A DNA stretch of 64,000 nt from Eulemur rufifrons. Taxonomy: Eukaryota; Chordata; Mammalia; Primates; Lemuridae. The stretch lies in NCBI RefSeq assembly GCF_041146395.1, contig NC_090983.1:64487501-64551500 (forward strand). Reading direction: 5' to 3'. Positions 23,180 through 36,450 of this stretch are shown in pieces. Position 1 is the first letter of the stretch; every line of letters begins with the position of its first letter. The notes beneath the pieces were generated by a model that worked only from the letters and a program-made list of their open reading frames with translations, was not told where the DNA came from and did no database searches. The translations under genes were made by a program, and so were the position numbers.

Positions 23180-24582
23180 GGTGAAATAGCCCTCAAAATG
23201 AAGTTGCTCTGTTTGTTTGAATCTTTCAGCGATGAAGAATGAACTGTCTTATAAAGCATCGATCTTTTAAGTCCAGGGGTGATGCAGGCAGGAAATGTAA
23301 ATGGGTGCCAAGCAGAGAATGACAGATTTGTGAGTAATTGAGTCAAGACTGTGTCCAAAGAAAAATTGGGGTACTTCTCTTAAGGTTGATGTCAGTGAAG
23401 CTAACACCATGTGTTCCTTGGAGCTTTGGTACAGGACAGCCGGACTGATGCGTTAGAGCCATTCTCAGTTCCTCTAGGACACTGGCAATGGTTTCAGAGG
23501 TGAGTGTAGATACTCCGAGCTGGCTGAGATGCCCAGGCCAGCCATAAACCTCAGAGCTCAGTTGAAACTCATTGAAATTCAGGACAGGGAAAAGCCTTTT
23601 TGTTTTTCCTGTGGAATATTTGCTGTGTAATTTTTTAAGTCACTGCCTGGGGTATGTTTGTGGGCCAGGGAGGATCTCTGTGTCTTGTGGGGGAGGACGT
23701 GGCAGGGAGGAGAGATTCCTGAGCATCTCAGAGCCCAAATGCAGTGAGTGATAAGAGCGAGTTTCCATTTTCTTTCTTTCTGTTGGCCCTTTTCCTCATC
23801 CTCTCTGCTGTACACAGAGTGGGCAAGACTGCCATTGGCAGCAGAGACAGGGAGGGTTCCAGGGCTTGTGCCATTGCAGAGACACAGCCCTCCCCAACCC
23901 CCGGCTGTCTAACCAAAGAGGCAAACCAGACAGTGGTGTGCAGCTGCTCACACTGCCTCAACCTCCACAAAACTTGCCCGGTACAGTTAAGTTTAGGACA
24001 AAACATTTAGTGTTTAAAAGCTCTTGCTAAAATGTAGAGATTTACCCAATTCTTATTCATCCCTCCTAAGGGAATACTGCAAAAAACAAGCATTATGATA
24101 AAAAGGGTACTCTGATGTCTGTAATGTGACCTCACTTGCCTCATTCCCATAGTTACCACCACCACAGCCCCACCTACTGCAGCTAATAACAATATTTTGA
24201 AATTTTTAAGTTCTATACTGATAACCATGTACAGATCTGTCGAATAGCAAGAGGGGAAAGCAGCCAGGAAAATCAAGGCATGGGGGTGGTCTTAGGATTT
24301 GATAGAGTGTGAATATCCTGTGGTCAAACTTGTGGAAGACAGCAACTTATACACTATGTAGAAGCCGTGCTTCTCGATTCTTCAGATACTGCCTAGCCGG
24401 GAGGAATAGTGCTCTACCCAGAATAACAGCTTCCAAAGAGATAGCAGTGTCGGGGGAGATAAGCCCAAGTTAACAAAAGGAACCTTAATAGGAATAAATA
24501 ATCAGGCAATCTTGCATTTTGGTGAAAAATACTGAGGGAATTTTAATATGACTGTGTATATAAAAAGACCTGGCTGGTTGAT

Positions 24583-24936
24583 GTCTTAGTTCAGGCTGCT
24601 CTGACAAAGTAGACTAAGTGGCTTATGCACAATAGGAATTGATCTCACAGTTCTGGTGGCTGGAAGTCTGAGATCAGGATGCCAGCACAGTCGGGGTCTG
24701 GTGAGGGCCTTCCTTCGAGTTGTAGACTGCTGACTGCTGTATCTTCTTGTGGTAGGAAGAAAGCTGCAGAGCTCTCTGGGGTCTGCTTTATAAGGACATT
24801 AACCCCATTCATGAGGGCTCCACCCTCATGACCTAAATTATCTCCCGAAGTCTCCACCTCCTAATACCTATCACATTAGGCCATAGGATTTCAACAAATG
24901 AATTTTGGGGAAGACACAAACATTCAGTCCACCATA
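24583..24936 (-). mobile_element. MaLR LTR (MLT1/MST-type)
   Basis: Reverse-strand LTR: 'gatctcacagttctggtggc', 'gtctggtgagggccttcctt', 'agagctctctggggtctgc', 'ccccattcatgagggctcc', 'caccctcatgacctaaatta', 'cacctcctaatacctatcac', 'caaatgaattttggggaag'. It is a solo LTR with no flanking internal sequence, and subfamily cannot be fixed by eye. Confidence 0.88.
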
Positions 24937-25904
24937 TTTGATTTGGCCATACGGGAGTGTTAGCCAACAAATTGATATAGTTGCTTAGACCATTACTATA
25001 GTTTTACATACATTAATACAATTATAATATTTAGATTAAGAAATGAAATCATCCTACTGCATAGACAAAAAAGTTCTCATCCAAAAGTTCTTCTCTAAGT
25101 TTGGATTTTTGAAATCGGAACACATTTTTCTCCCAGAAGCATTGTACTGTGTTTGGTAGTTTGGGTCCCAGGTTTTCCTACTGAAATGTTGTCAATAGAT
25201 CAGATACCCAGGTTAGCCCAGAAATCCCGTCTTTCAATGGGCTTTTTAGGACTGATATTGCCAGCATCAGTTCTGAGACTTCTGTGAGCACAGCTTTGTC
25301 ATATGGTACATTGGGTAGAGGAAGAGAATATGTTCCTTGCTTCTAATAATCATAGTGAAAAATGTAAACTGGATGACCTTTTGTACTCACTCTCTTGTGT
25401 ATGTGAAGCTTGAGAATAATGAACGTGAGGTGCCACTAATGGAACGCTCATCTCCATTGTCGTAGGTAGTGACTGTTCCATCGCTTTGTATCCTGGTTTG
25501 GGGATTTTAAGGAGGGGTCTTAATCCCAACGTGTCTAAGTTAGCATTTCAGATGACAAAGCTAACTCAATTAGACAGTCCAGGAACCATGGCAGTTTTGA
25601 ACAGGCCAGCCTTTCCAGGGACCCCTCCTGGAGACTCAGCACCCCCAGCTTTACCATTTCCCTGCCTTGCACATTATCTTCCACTGTGGAACCCACAGGG
25701 CCTTTTTTTCCCCTTCAGTTTTCTCTAGTTTTTCTTTAATGTAACTGTGTAAAGGAACCTCCCAGTAGGAGAGAGAGGTTCCTATACCTTTACACGCATA
25801 GGTCAATTTTAAGGTTAGAACTGGTGGGTGCTGTATGCCCTGGGCAGGCCCCCCTGGATGCCAGGATACCAAATGTAGAGAGGGACATTGAGAAAGATGG
25901 ACTC

Positions 25905-26176
25905 AAGTGTAGGTAACAGTGATTGGGCGCTTCTTACAAGCTTGACATTTTACTGAGGGCTCAGCAGTCATTATCTTATGTAATCTTCACAACAACTCTG
26001 TGAGCTGGAATGGAAGAGATGGTATCATCCTCCTCACTTTACAGATGGAGAGATGAGGCTTGGAGGTGTTAAGTAACTTGCCCAAGGTCACATAGTTCGT
26101 GAGTGGTCAGGGTGAGATCTGAACTCTGATTTCAGATTCCGTCATTTCAATCCTAGTGACTATACTGCCTTCTAGA
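25905..26176 (-). repeat. MIR SINE, near full length
   Basis: The reverse-strand MIR blocks are in order: 'gtaatcttcacaacaactct', 'cactttacagatggagagat', 'gttaagtaacttgcccaagg', 'tcacatagttcgtgagtgg', 'gatctgaactctgatttcag'. Core preservation is good. Confidence 0.9.
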
Positions 26177-26211
26177 AGTCATCCAGGCCCAAGAAGTTGT
26201 TTGGTTATTGT

Positions 26212-26243
26212 GTTTTTTTTTTTTTTTTGTTTTTTTTTTTGAG
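26212..26243 (+). repeat. Poly-T tract
   Basis: Two T runs separated by a G, ending 'gagg'. It may be the tail of a lost or heavily truncated retroposon, but no Alu body follows. Confidence 0.7.
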
Positions 26244-26594
26244 GTTTAGGGGAGTACCCTTGGTGGATAATAGTTATCACTAAAGATTTAAATTTGGATG
26301 AAAGAAGGGGAGACTAGACTTAGAGATGTTTTAGAAGTAAATTTGAGCATCTGTTGTTTTCTAATGACATTTTAATTTTTTTTTTTAATTTACCCCTACC
26401 CTCAGTCTCTAAGCCATAAAGAAAATTCTTATTTTGGATAGGAGATAGGACAAAGTTGACCCATAAGTTTCTTTTTGGATTTAAATATGGTGAAAGAATT
26501 AATTGGTATTACAGCTTAGTGGCTACTTATGTGAAAAAATCCTTTATACATATTCTGATGACAGCTCATATTTTTAAAAGGAGGATTAGGAGAG

Positions 26595-26905
26595 TCAAAA
26601 TACCCCTTTAACAGAGGATCCTAGAGGGTGGGAAGGGGTGGGGATAGGGAGGGATTGGGAGAGATTTGTTAAAGGATATAGAATTACAGCTAGATAAGAG
26701 GAATAAGTGTTCTATACCACTCACTGTAAGATGACCATGGTTAACAGTAATACATAGTTTCAACAACTAGAAGGGGGATAATGAATGTTCCCAACACAAA
26801 GAAATGATAAATGTTTGAGATAATGGATCACTATACATTATAAGTATGGAAACATCACCCAATGATTTTGTACATTATTATTTGTCAATTAAAAAAATAA
26901 AGTAG
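26595..26905 (+). mobile_element. L1 3'UTR fragment (L1M-type)
   Basis: 'gggtgggaaggggtggggat', 'acagctagataagaggaat', 'gatgaccatggttaacagt', 'gaatgttcccaacacaaag', 'aaatgataaatgtttgagat' and 'ttatttgtcaattaaaa' match a mammalian L1 3'UTR, ending in an A-rich tail. It is 5'-truncated and non-coding. Confidence 0.85.
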
Positions 26906-26923
26906 CCCATTAGAGAAAGCCAC

Positions 26924-27694
26924 TGTAGGGGGTTGCATAATATCCCCCCAAAATTCATGTCTAACCAGAACTTCAGAATATGACCTTATTTTATTTTATT
27001 TTATTTTATTTTATTGAGACGGAGTCTTACTCTGTTGCCCAGGCTAGAGTGCCGTGGCATCAGCCTAGCTCACAGCAACCTCAAACTCTTGGGCTCAAGT
27101 GACCCTCCTGCTTCAGTCTCCCAAGTAGCTGGGACTATAGGCATGCACCACCATGCCCGGCTAATTTTTTCTATTTTTAGTTGCACTGATCATTTCTTTC
27201 TATTTTTGGTAGAGACGGGGGTCTCACTCTTGCTGAGGCTGGTCTCGAACTCCTGACCTCAAGCCGTCCTCCCACCTTGGCCTCCCAGAGTGCTAGGATT
27301 ACATACAGGTCAAGCCACCACACCCGCCAATGACCTTATTTAGAAATAGGGCAGTTGCAATCCTTAATAATTAATTAAGGATCTTGAGATGAAATCAAAT
27401 TGGATTTAAATTGGTCCCTAAGTCCAATGACTGGTGTCCTTTTAAGAGGATGGGACACAGAGAGAAGGCCATGTGAAGATGGAGTCACAGATAGGAATTC
27501 TGCTGCCACAAGACAAGGAACAGCAGGAGCCACCAGAAGCCAGAAGAGGCAAGGAAGGATTCTCCCCTAGAGCTTGCTAAAGCCTTGTGTTGACCTGCCA
27601 ATACCTTGGTTTTGGACTGGGAAAGGATAAATTTCTGTTGTTTTAAGCTACCCAGTTTGTGGTAATTTGTTACAGCGCCTTAGGAAGTTAATAA
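26924..27694 (+). mobile_element. MLT1-type LTR split by an Alu
   Basis: The left part (26924-26990) reads 'tatccccccaaaattcatgt' and 'cttcagaatatgacc'. The right part (27329-27694) reads 'gggcagttgcaatccttaa', 'actggtgtccttttaagagg', 'agagaaggccatgtgaagat', 'ctgttgttttaagctacccag' and ends near 'ttaggaagttaataaa'. The parts join at the Alu target-site duplication, so this is one + strand MaLR LTR interrupted by a younger insertion. Confidence 0.9.
26991..27328 (-). mobile_element. Strepsirrhine-type Alu inserted into an MLT1 LTR
   Basis: Reverse-strand Alu with a (TAAAA)n-type tail, seen here as repeated TTTTA (26986-27015), and lineage-typical text 'gccgtggcatcagcctagct' and 'cccagagtgctaggatta'. 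An 11-base target-site duplication 'atgaccttatt' lies at 26980-26990 and 27330-27340. Confidence 0.95.
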
Positions 27695-28916
27695 AGCCAC
27701 TTTCCATTTTCTCTCCATTTATATTTCATCTTTAATTTTAGAATAGCTTAATGTACATATACACTGTTGTAGTTACTGTGTAAACAGTAAATTTTAAATT
27801 TCCTGACAGAAGCCAATCACATTTATATTGTGTTAGGATAGCTGTACTTAGTAAACTTGACATTTTAAAGAGATCAAGTGCATTTCAAGGAGCAGCTTTC
27901 TTTTTTTTTTCTTTTAAATAAACTGTGTTGGAGTTGGGGGGTGGGAGTGTTGTGATTCATCTGAAAGACATTGATCAGACCACTCAAATGACTCCATTTA
28001 GAAGTTAGCCCTCTAAGTAACTCTTTTACACTTCTGTAAGGTTAAAAACCAATTAAAAGGATTGGAGTGAAGGTGTCATTTTTCAATTGAAAGTCTAATA
28101 AAGCGAATCCTGGCAAGAATGAATAACAACTGCCTAACCAGATGTGGCCATTACCAAAGGCAGGAGGATCTCAAAGTGATTACATCTTCTTGAAGGTTTA
28201 TAGTAATTCTGATTAATCTGTTTTGAAAAGATAGATACCCACGTATCCCATGTATCCAAAGGCAATAAGATTAAGATTATTAGGACTTGAATTTTTTTTC
28301 TGGGTTGTAATTCTCACTATCAATCATAATTTGTCCAGTGTCCCTGGTGCTTTGAGGTCTAAACTAGGAATTTTAAAAGTCCACCTGTCATGGAGTTGGG
28401 AAATTGTTCTAGAGATGCTTCAGTCTGGAGAGGAAATATAATAAATTTCCAGTGAAAGTAGAGATTCTGTTTCAGCTAGGAAAATGACATGATTAATGCA
28501 TTTCTCCCCAGATGTCAAACTCCTTTCTAAGATACTTAGGATCCACCACTATCTAGTCCTTGCCAACTTCACCCACCTCCTTATACCCCAGAACTGTTCA
28601 ACATACTACATTTTAATCACTGTAACAGTTATATGGTTATTAACATATGTCAGTCTCTATTCTTTCACCAAACACATAAAGCCCTTAGTCCAAGCTCGGG
28701 GGTATAGGGTGGGATTACTAGACAGGGCTTGGTCTCATACCCTCAGGGGGTTAGAGGCTAGTGGGAGAGATTTGTTCTTTAATTCAAATGTAGAAATACT
28801 ATATTAGAAAGTGTTAACCTTTTGTGGAGTTTCAATATCATATATTGAGAAGATCTAAAGGAAAGCTGATTGCCTGAAATGTTTTCTAGCAATATTTCTT
28901 CATAGTAATGATAAGC

Positions 28917-28961
28917 TGGAAGGAAGGAAGGAAGGCAAGGAAGGGAGGGAGGGAAGGAAAT
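28917..28961 (+). repeat. (GGAA)n-rich simple repeat
   Basis: An imperfect purine run of GGAA, GGCA and GGGA units. GGAA repeats can bind ETS factors, but here it is short and interrupted. Confidence 0.85.
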
Positions 28962-29221
28962 GTCATTCTGTTTTACTGTTTTGCAGTCAGTTTCTTTAGC
29001 CAAACCTTTTGGTTATGCTTTGGTTATGTTGTATTGGAAGATGTTTAGTAACCATGACATGGACATACTGTTCACAGCAAATGTCAGTTTTTCTAAAAGT
29101 CTTAATTAGAGCTATTGTATATCCAGTAAGGCCCCAGATTCAGTGAAAGTCAATGGCATACCCCTCCCCTACTCTTATTTTCTCTTCCACTTAGCTCTTA
29201 AAGAGGTTATCAGACCTTATT

Positions 29222-29405
29222 TTACAACCAGACTGCCACCTCCTCGGTGACCTTGGGGAAATCCCTTAAACCTCTCTGCTTTCTTATCTGTAAAATGGTG
29301 ATAAGCATACCTGCCTTATTGTGATTAAATAAAAAACTGCAAAAAAACCATTTAGCTTGATGCCAAAAACCTAGTAAATGCTCAATAATGTTAGCAATTA
29401 GTAGT
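29222..29405 (+). repeat. MIR SINE remnant
   Basis: 'ggtgaccttggggaaatccc', 'ttatctgtaaaatggtgat', 'agtaaatgctcaataatgtt' follow the MIR consensus in order from the CTGTGTGACC block to the 3' end. Confidence 0.85.
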
Positions 29406-31944
29406 ACTATGAATAACAACACTCAATTCTCTAGGGGAAAAAATATTTTCCATAAATTGTCATGGTTTATAATGTCTTTTCCCGATTGGTTTTTGCTTAC
29501 TTATGTATTTTTAAAGACTGCCTAGATTACTTTGATAATAACAAAAAGATAAAATATTGTAGACCCAACTAAAATGGGTAAACAAAAAGCTAAATTTACT
29601 CCCCTATTAAGGGAAAAACATTGTTCCTGGTGTTTGTCTATTTCTAAGATATATGCTAGCCAGAATTTGCGTATCAGCTATTATTGCAAGGTAAGATTGG
29701 ATTTTGTAATAAGGGAGAATGGAAGTGAAGTTAGAGTCTATAATGCAGGCAGAGTTTCTACATGTATTTCTGGGACGAGCAGAATGAGATAACCTGTCCT
29801 AGATTTTATGGATAAATTCTGGCTCCACATTGCTTTTAAAAAACATTTAGGCATGATTAAATCGTTCTTTAGATTTGTATCTGATCTTAATTTTCTTGTG
29901 ATGGAAGTTCTTCTAAGAATAGGATGATGTTTTAGTTTGAACAATTCTTAGGAATGGGGTTGCAGGGAAGAGCAAAGTGGCTGCTCGTGTCCTCTGCCAT
30001 GAGGGTGCAGATGGACTTCTCCACTTCCTGGCCACAGTGTAGAAAGGGAAGTTTGCTCATTCCTTCCTAAATTGTTTTCTATACTAGCAGTTATCATGCC
30101 TGGTTCTGATCTTTAAAAAAAAAGAAGAAGAAGAATCCATCTTAATTCATTTTTTGGCTTTATGCTCTGATTTTTAAACTGTGCAGAACGGTTTTGAGAT
30201 TAAATCTAGTTAAAAATGTAAAGAGAGATCCAATGACTTGAATTTTAGGCATTTGTGAAATTGCCTTTATAAAGAAATAGAAATTTTAAAACTGCTTTCT
30301 GTGTCTTCTGGCAGTTAAAAAAGCAAAATGATTTGATATTGTAGAGCTGCTCTAAAGTTTCAGTTCTACGGCCTTTTCTGTTTACTTAACTCTGAGATCC
30401 TGGTGTAGCTGCAGGCCACACCTAGACCGCTGTTCCTGTCTGCTCTGTCCTCCAGGCAGGGGTCCACCACAGTGTTCCACCACAGTGTTTGGGCCCTGGC
30501 CCATTCTTCCCTTTCCTGTTCTGGAAAACTTTCCAGCTGTTTTGGGTTAGGTAGGGGTGGGACAGAGAGCTGGTCTTTGAGTGTGAGTCTCCTGAAGCCA
30601 GTTTCCAGGGAGGCATGATCTTTGTAAATGTGTTTCTTTGTGGTGGGTGAGGAGGGATGGTATCATTTTCTTGTTTAGTGTGTTTAGAAGGGTTGAGATT
30701 TATGAAACTCCATTTTGAGTGCTCATCATTGAGGTTCATCTCAGGTTCATCTGAGATTTTTGCATGTTTGATTCTCTGCAGCAAAGCCAAGAGATAAATA
30801 ATGAAACTAAATATGATGGAAGAAAAGAAGGATAGAAAAGTCAAGTGTAGGAAGTGAGTCCTGTGATACCCACTGATCCCCAAGTCTGACCACCTCACCC
30901 CCAAAACACAGAGATTCTAGATCTCCATTCCAGAAAGCAAGAAATTTATGTTGTCCAAGATTCTCTGCAAAAGAAATTCCCTTTCCCATTTTCAGTAACC
31001 AGCAGTGTGTGCATTTAGCACATTTTGGTAAAGGAGATGAAATGATGCTTTGTGATTAACTTTAGAAACAGAAAATAAAAAGATATTGAGGAAGATTAAT
31101 GTTTTCACGTTTTTTCTGAGTGAGCAATAACTCTCTAAATAGAGTATTGTGAAATAATTTTAAAACTAAAAGAAAAAATGTTGCATGTGGTTTGCATAAA
31201 TATTGAAAGCATTTCCCAGATCCTGCTTACCACAGAGTGAAGTTCTACTTCAATTTATCTGCTTCAGAACAGAGGAATGAGACTTGCCGGCATTTGGCTT
31301 GGTTATCTTCCAAGGCACCTATGTATTCCAAAGTTGACAGACACCACCACTAAAGTGATTAGACAATAGTGCATGGCTCACTCCTTAAAAGAGAGGAAAG
31401 TCTCAGGGCTATTGTTAGCAGTAGGTATTCAATCCAAATATGCCGTATCATTAAATAGAAATCGGACTTGTAAGAAAACTTGTCCCTGTAAAAATGGGAA
31501 AATGGTCAAATGAGGAACAGTTCTCCAGAGTATACTGGTGGGCTGCTGGGAGCAGGGTTCACTTCTGAAGGAAAACCAGATTGTCTTAGGGAATTAATTT
31601 GAGTATATACATTGTGAAGCTTTAGGATAAAAGCAAACACTGAATTTGTGACATATATAGGGAGACTAGACTGCAGTTGGGCAATTCTAGTGATTATGTA
31701 AGGGTCTCTAATCCAAATCTGTTAAATTGCCCTGAATGTACTCCTTTGCCAGAAAGGCATCAAACTATTGTAATTAACCTGTTTGATTTTTATATCTTCT
31801 CATAGATTATACAAATAATGATTATGTGTCCTATCCACAGATTCTTAAATAAATACAAAAATACTAATGTGGACATTGACAAGTGGTTTTTTTTTAGGAG
31901 TTTTGAATTAATATAAATGTAAAGGGTGTGTGAGTTTCCTTTCC

Positions 31945-32284
<340 letters not shown>

Positions 32285-32474
32285 TAGACATGAACACCTA
32301 AGTCATCTAGAAGTTGACAGTGAATAAAATCTGAGATATAAAAGAGGCTGTACAAAAACATACTTTACTTTTTCTATGATATCTTAATGGGACTAGCATA
32401 TCAATTTTTCTCATCTTTTAAAACTCATCATCCTTGTGACAGTCCTGGCATCAAACTAGGACTGGTGCTTTATA

Positions 32475-32765
32475 CAGCGGTGGAGGGAATGGAGACCTAG
32501 TTCCGCTTCTGATCAGCTGTCTGGCCTTGGATACATGGTTTGACTCCTGGGCCTCAGGTTTCCTGAAAAGTGAGGGGTTGGATTAGATCAGGGTTTCTCG
32601 CCATTTTGAAAGCCAAGCTCCCTTTGATAAAAATAAAAATACTGTCCTCACCTCTAATCCCCATCCTGCCATATCTCAAGATTGATTGTATTATGCTTCC
32701 AGTGGAGAATTAGTGGATGGTATGATCCCTCATGTCCCTCCCAGCTCTAACATTTTGTTATTCAG
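32475..32765 (+). repeat. MIR3 SINE with an internal insertion
   Basis: The left part (to about 32595) reads 'tggagacctagttccgcttc', 'ctgtctggccttgg', 'gggcctcaggtttcctg', 'aggggttggattagatca'. The right part (from about 32725) reads 'tgatccctcatgtccctccc' and 'agctctaacattttgtt', the expected next MIR3 block. Between them are about 130 bp of foreign text beginning 'cagggtttctc'. That start is reminiscent of hAT MITE ends, but the insert is not identified. Confidence 0.65.
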
Positions 32766-32915
32766 AGCAGATATTAGATTGGAAATCAGTGGAACAAAGA
32801 TTTTCATCTCACTTTGTGAATAGATGCGGCTTGCTCCTTAAAGCTGGAAAGGGACCTTGCTAAATTCATCCTCACAAAGGAGAGTCCTGCCTTGTGCACG
32901 AACAAAACATAGAAG

Positions 32916-33022
32916 GAGCTTGTTAGAAATGGCAGAAATTTGGCCCTACCCCAAATGGCCCGGTCAAAATCTGTATTTTAACAGTACAGGTGGTTTATGT
33001 ACATATTAGTTTGAGAAATGCC
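32916..33022 (+). mobile_element. MER5A-like hAT MITE remnant
   Basis: 'agcttgttagaaatggcaga', 'ccctaccccaaatgg', 'aatctgtattttaacagtac' and 'ttagtttgagaaatgcca' follow MER5A in order. The 5' part is missing. Confidence 0.75.
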
Positions 33023-34899
33023 ACAGACCATTGTTTTTTAACCTGTAGGTGGCATTATTAGTGGGGTCTCAAGTCAATTTAGTAGATCACTGCCAGCATT
33101 CCTCCTTTACTGAAATAGACTAGAAAAGATAACATTAGGGTACATTGCATATGGTAAAGGAAAATACTGTTTTACAAACTTTTGTTCCAGTTTTATATGT
33201 CTGCCTATATATGTATACAGGATGAAGATGTCAAGCAAAAAGTTAATTTCTGAGGGGAATGTCAAGCAAAAAAGTTAAAGAAACAAAACAAAACAAAAAA
33301 GCAAGCCACTGTCCAGTGTAGCTCCGTGACAGCCATCTACTCCCTCCTCTCTGTACTCACACACAGACATATACATGGAAATACTTACACTGATACATAA
33401 TAAAAGGGCTGTTCTAGGATCACTCATTTTCTCTAATGATTCATATTGCATCAGATGTAAAATGCTGGATCTTACCATGAGAAAGAAATAAATGTAGATA
33501 TTATTTTTTGAGTTGCACTAAAAAAATCTTCCCATTGATGTTTACTTTGTATATATACAAATTACAGCACTGTCAGATAAGATTTTATGTTTTGTTATTA
33601 TTATGGGGAGATTTCAAATACTTGTTCAGTTCCTGAAAGTATAGGCAATGCTTTTTTCTCTAGGGGTGAATTTGTGAAACTCATAATACTGCAGGCTCAT
33701 CCACAACTCTGTCTGCATCTAAAATAAATTGAAAAAATTAAATAAATTGGTTGAGTTTTATTGTTTTTTTCTTTTTTTTTTTTTTTTTTGGAAAGTTTAC
33801 TCATATGCTTTTCTTAACTCACTGTTCAATTAATTACTTTACAATACTTTGAGTCAGTGTTGTTTAATGTGGAGAAAGTGTATTTTAGAATGGATAATTT
33901 CCACCCTGAGGACTTTACAAGTCTCAGGGATAATTCGTTGGTTACAAGAAATACTAAGAGAAGATACAAACTGTACTGTAGATAGATTTTTAAAAAACAG
34001 CTGGGAGGAAGTTATCAGCCCTGGAATCCTAACTCTACTGGGGTGAGGCAGGAAATGCATTGCAGAGGTATTCTGAACTGTCATGATAAAAGTAATGTTT
34101 CACTTCCCCTAGGAAGTTTTCTTTTTTTCATTTTATTTTGAGTAAAAAGTAAAGGAAGAGTTTGCTCTGGCCCCCTTCACAAGGCTCCATGTTGAGGAAG
34201 AAAACTGGCATGGATCTGGAAATGGAAGGAGGGGAAAAACACACTCTGCACACCTGCTTTCTGAATCCAGAAGAATAATTAATTTTGCACCTGAAGTTGG
34301 GCAGGATTTTTTGTTTACCATGTTCTAATTGCTGTTTGTTTGGAATGTAATTTACTTATTGTTTTGAATTTTCATTTAAGGTAGTTTTGGAGCTACTACA
34401 GAATCCTTTTATAATATATATAAGAGATTGAATAGAACGTGAATTGCAACTCTTTATACTGATTACACGTTGAAACACAAAGCTGCCAGGCTGCTAACTA
34501 ACGTAAAGTCTCCATAGATCTAAGTTAGTAAGGTTATGTGATACTATTAAGGTTACTTATAATACTCTTTTCACCTTAAGAATACTCCAGTTTCAGGAGC
34601 TCTGAATATTGTTATTTTTTGTTTTAAATTTTAGTGTAGCTTTTGTATTTAGAATATTTTCTTAGAAACATCTGTGATTAAGTAGAGAATCTGTGCTGGC
34701 CTAAGGGGTATAGGAAAATGGCACTGCAGTGTGATTTCCACTGGTCTCAGCCAGTACAGTGTAACAGAAGTTGTCCTTATTGGGGTCTGCAGTTTAACCC
34801 CTTTCTCCATTGCTCCAACTGTTTGGCAGACAGGTAAGAGTACTCAGGGGCTCGGCTGGGTTCTTTCTTGATAAGCCTTAGCTGGAGATGGCACTGTCC

Positions 34900-35045
34900 A
34901 GCTGTAGAATCTTAGAGCTGGGAAGGAGCTTAGAAGTCATCCAGTCTTACCTGCTCATTTCACACTCCAGAGATGACATTCGTTCCAGTTCCTGGCCAAG
35001 GCAGAACTTAAATCTGGATATTCTGATTTTTTTCCACCTAGTAGT
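34900..35045 (-). repeat. MIR3 SINE remnant
   Basis: 'tagaatcttagagctgggaag', 'gagcttagaagtcatccagtc' and 'aaggcagaacttaaatctgg' match reverse-strand MIR3. Confidence 0.7.
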
Positions 35046-35419
35046 TTTTCTTCTATTACATACCTTTTTTTCATAGAGGGAAGAGGAGACTCTTCCTAGT
35101 TTTACATTCCCCACAAGCCGTCCTCTTCATTTATTGTCTTTAAAGTCTCTTTTCTTCCTGTGACTCTGTGGTAACCTGTGACATCAGGTGCTTTCTAGGT
35201 TCTTCCTATGACCTTTTTAGTACCACCCCACCCCCACTCCTAACATCACTCACGGGAGCTTCCTCAGAACCAACCAGGTTGGGCAATTCAGTGGCTTTCC
35301 TCAATAGTGATCCTTCCTGTCTATATCTTTGTTGGTCCCTCCGCTCTCCTCCCTACCCACCTTCTTTCAGATTTGCCATTCTTTTTATTCTTAATGACTT
35401 CTCATTAATATTCAGCTCA

Positions 35420-35575
35420 CTCGGCCATCCACCCCCTCTGTGAAGCCTTCCTCAACCTTTTTGTCCCTTGCCCTTTCATCCTCCAGGCTCCCTGATCTTC
35501 CCTTGGTTGAACTCTTACTATTTTTAGAAACTGTACCATACTACAGCGTTATGTATGCACTTGAGGGTAGCTAAG
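35420..35575 (+). repeat. L2 LINE 3'-end fragment
   Basis: 'ctgtgaagccttcctcaacc', 'tccaggctccctgatcttcc', 'tactacagcgttatgtatgc' and 'acttgaggg' resemble the non-coding 3' part of L2 in the + direction. Confidence 0.55.
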
Positions 35576-36319
35576 GCTAAGAGCCCACTGTTAAAAGCTT
35601 TTTCTTCCTAATGAATGTGTTCCCCGGCAAGGAAATTTTAAAACCATTGCCTTGGGCCCTCTGACTTTCTTTTTTGACCCTCCAGTTTTCTGGTGAATAA
35701 GTTAAATTGAATGTCTCCAGTTTACTATCTTCATGTTGGTCTTTAACTCTTTCACGTATACTGCCCTCACCCCCCATCCCCTTATAAATGCTGTTACTAG
35801 AAAGAACAAGTAACACAAAAACCCTGGCCCAGGGTTCACAGTGGGTAACTTGGCGAGTCACTGGGGTTCTTAGAAGAACCTTTGGAGGGAACAGAACAAG
35901 TGGGCTGATTTGCACACAGGAGCACAGAACTGGCCTCTAAAAGATATTTCAGTAATAAAAAATCTAGTTTCTTGGTGGATTCTGGAAGGAAAACCACCAT
36001 CCATCCAGTCAGTCATGTCTTCAACAGTGCAAGTCTTTATTTCTTTTATCTGAAACCTAAGAAAATGATGCTTTATTCATGAACTTAAAAAGATTTCTAT
36101 GTGCAGATTGCAGTTTTACATGCAAGGATTAGCTTTGATGGATATCTTGGAGGATTTATTATGAAGCTTACTGGGAATTTTTATTTTTAGATTTTATTTG
36201 AATAGCTAATATAACATGGACCCCTCTCCCTTGACAGGCTTACGTCAACAACAAAAAAAAATATTTAATAATCTATTGCTCAGTTCCATGGTCTTGAGAA
36301 ACTACAAAGTTTGTTTCCA

Positions 36320-36450
36320 AACAAGGAATAGTGAAGTGTGAGAATGTCACTAATTAGCTATGTGATTTTAAGCTTGGATATCCTTGTATTAAATGGGATT
36401 GATTGATATTTCCCTCACTGCATAGTATGAGTAAGACACTGTATATTTAA
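36320..36450 (+). repeat. Possible MIR remnant
   Basis: 'tcactaattagctatgtgat' and 'ttgtattaaatgggattgat' are compatible with a degraded MIR core. The match is weak. Confidence 0.35.

Noticed and set aside
27014..27256. 80-codon ORF
   Set aside because: Entirely antisense Alu sequence.
26924..27694. Possible endogenous retrovirus with coding genes near the LTRs
   Set aside because: Only solitary MaLR LTRs are seen here and at 20258 and 24583; no gag, pol or env-like sequence adjoins them.
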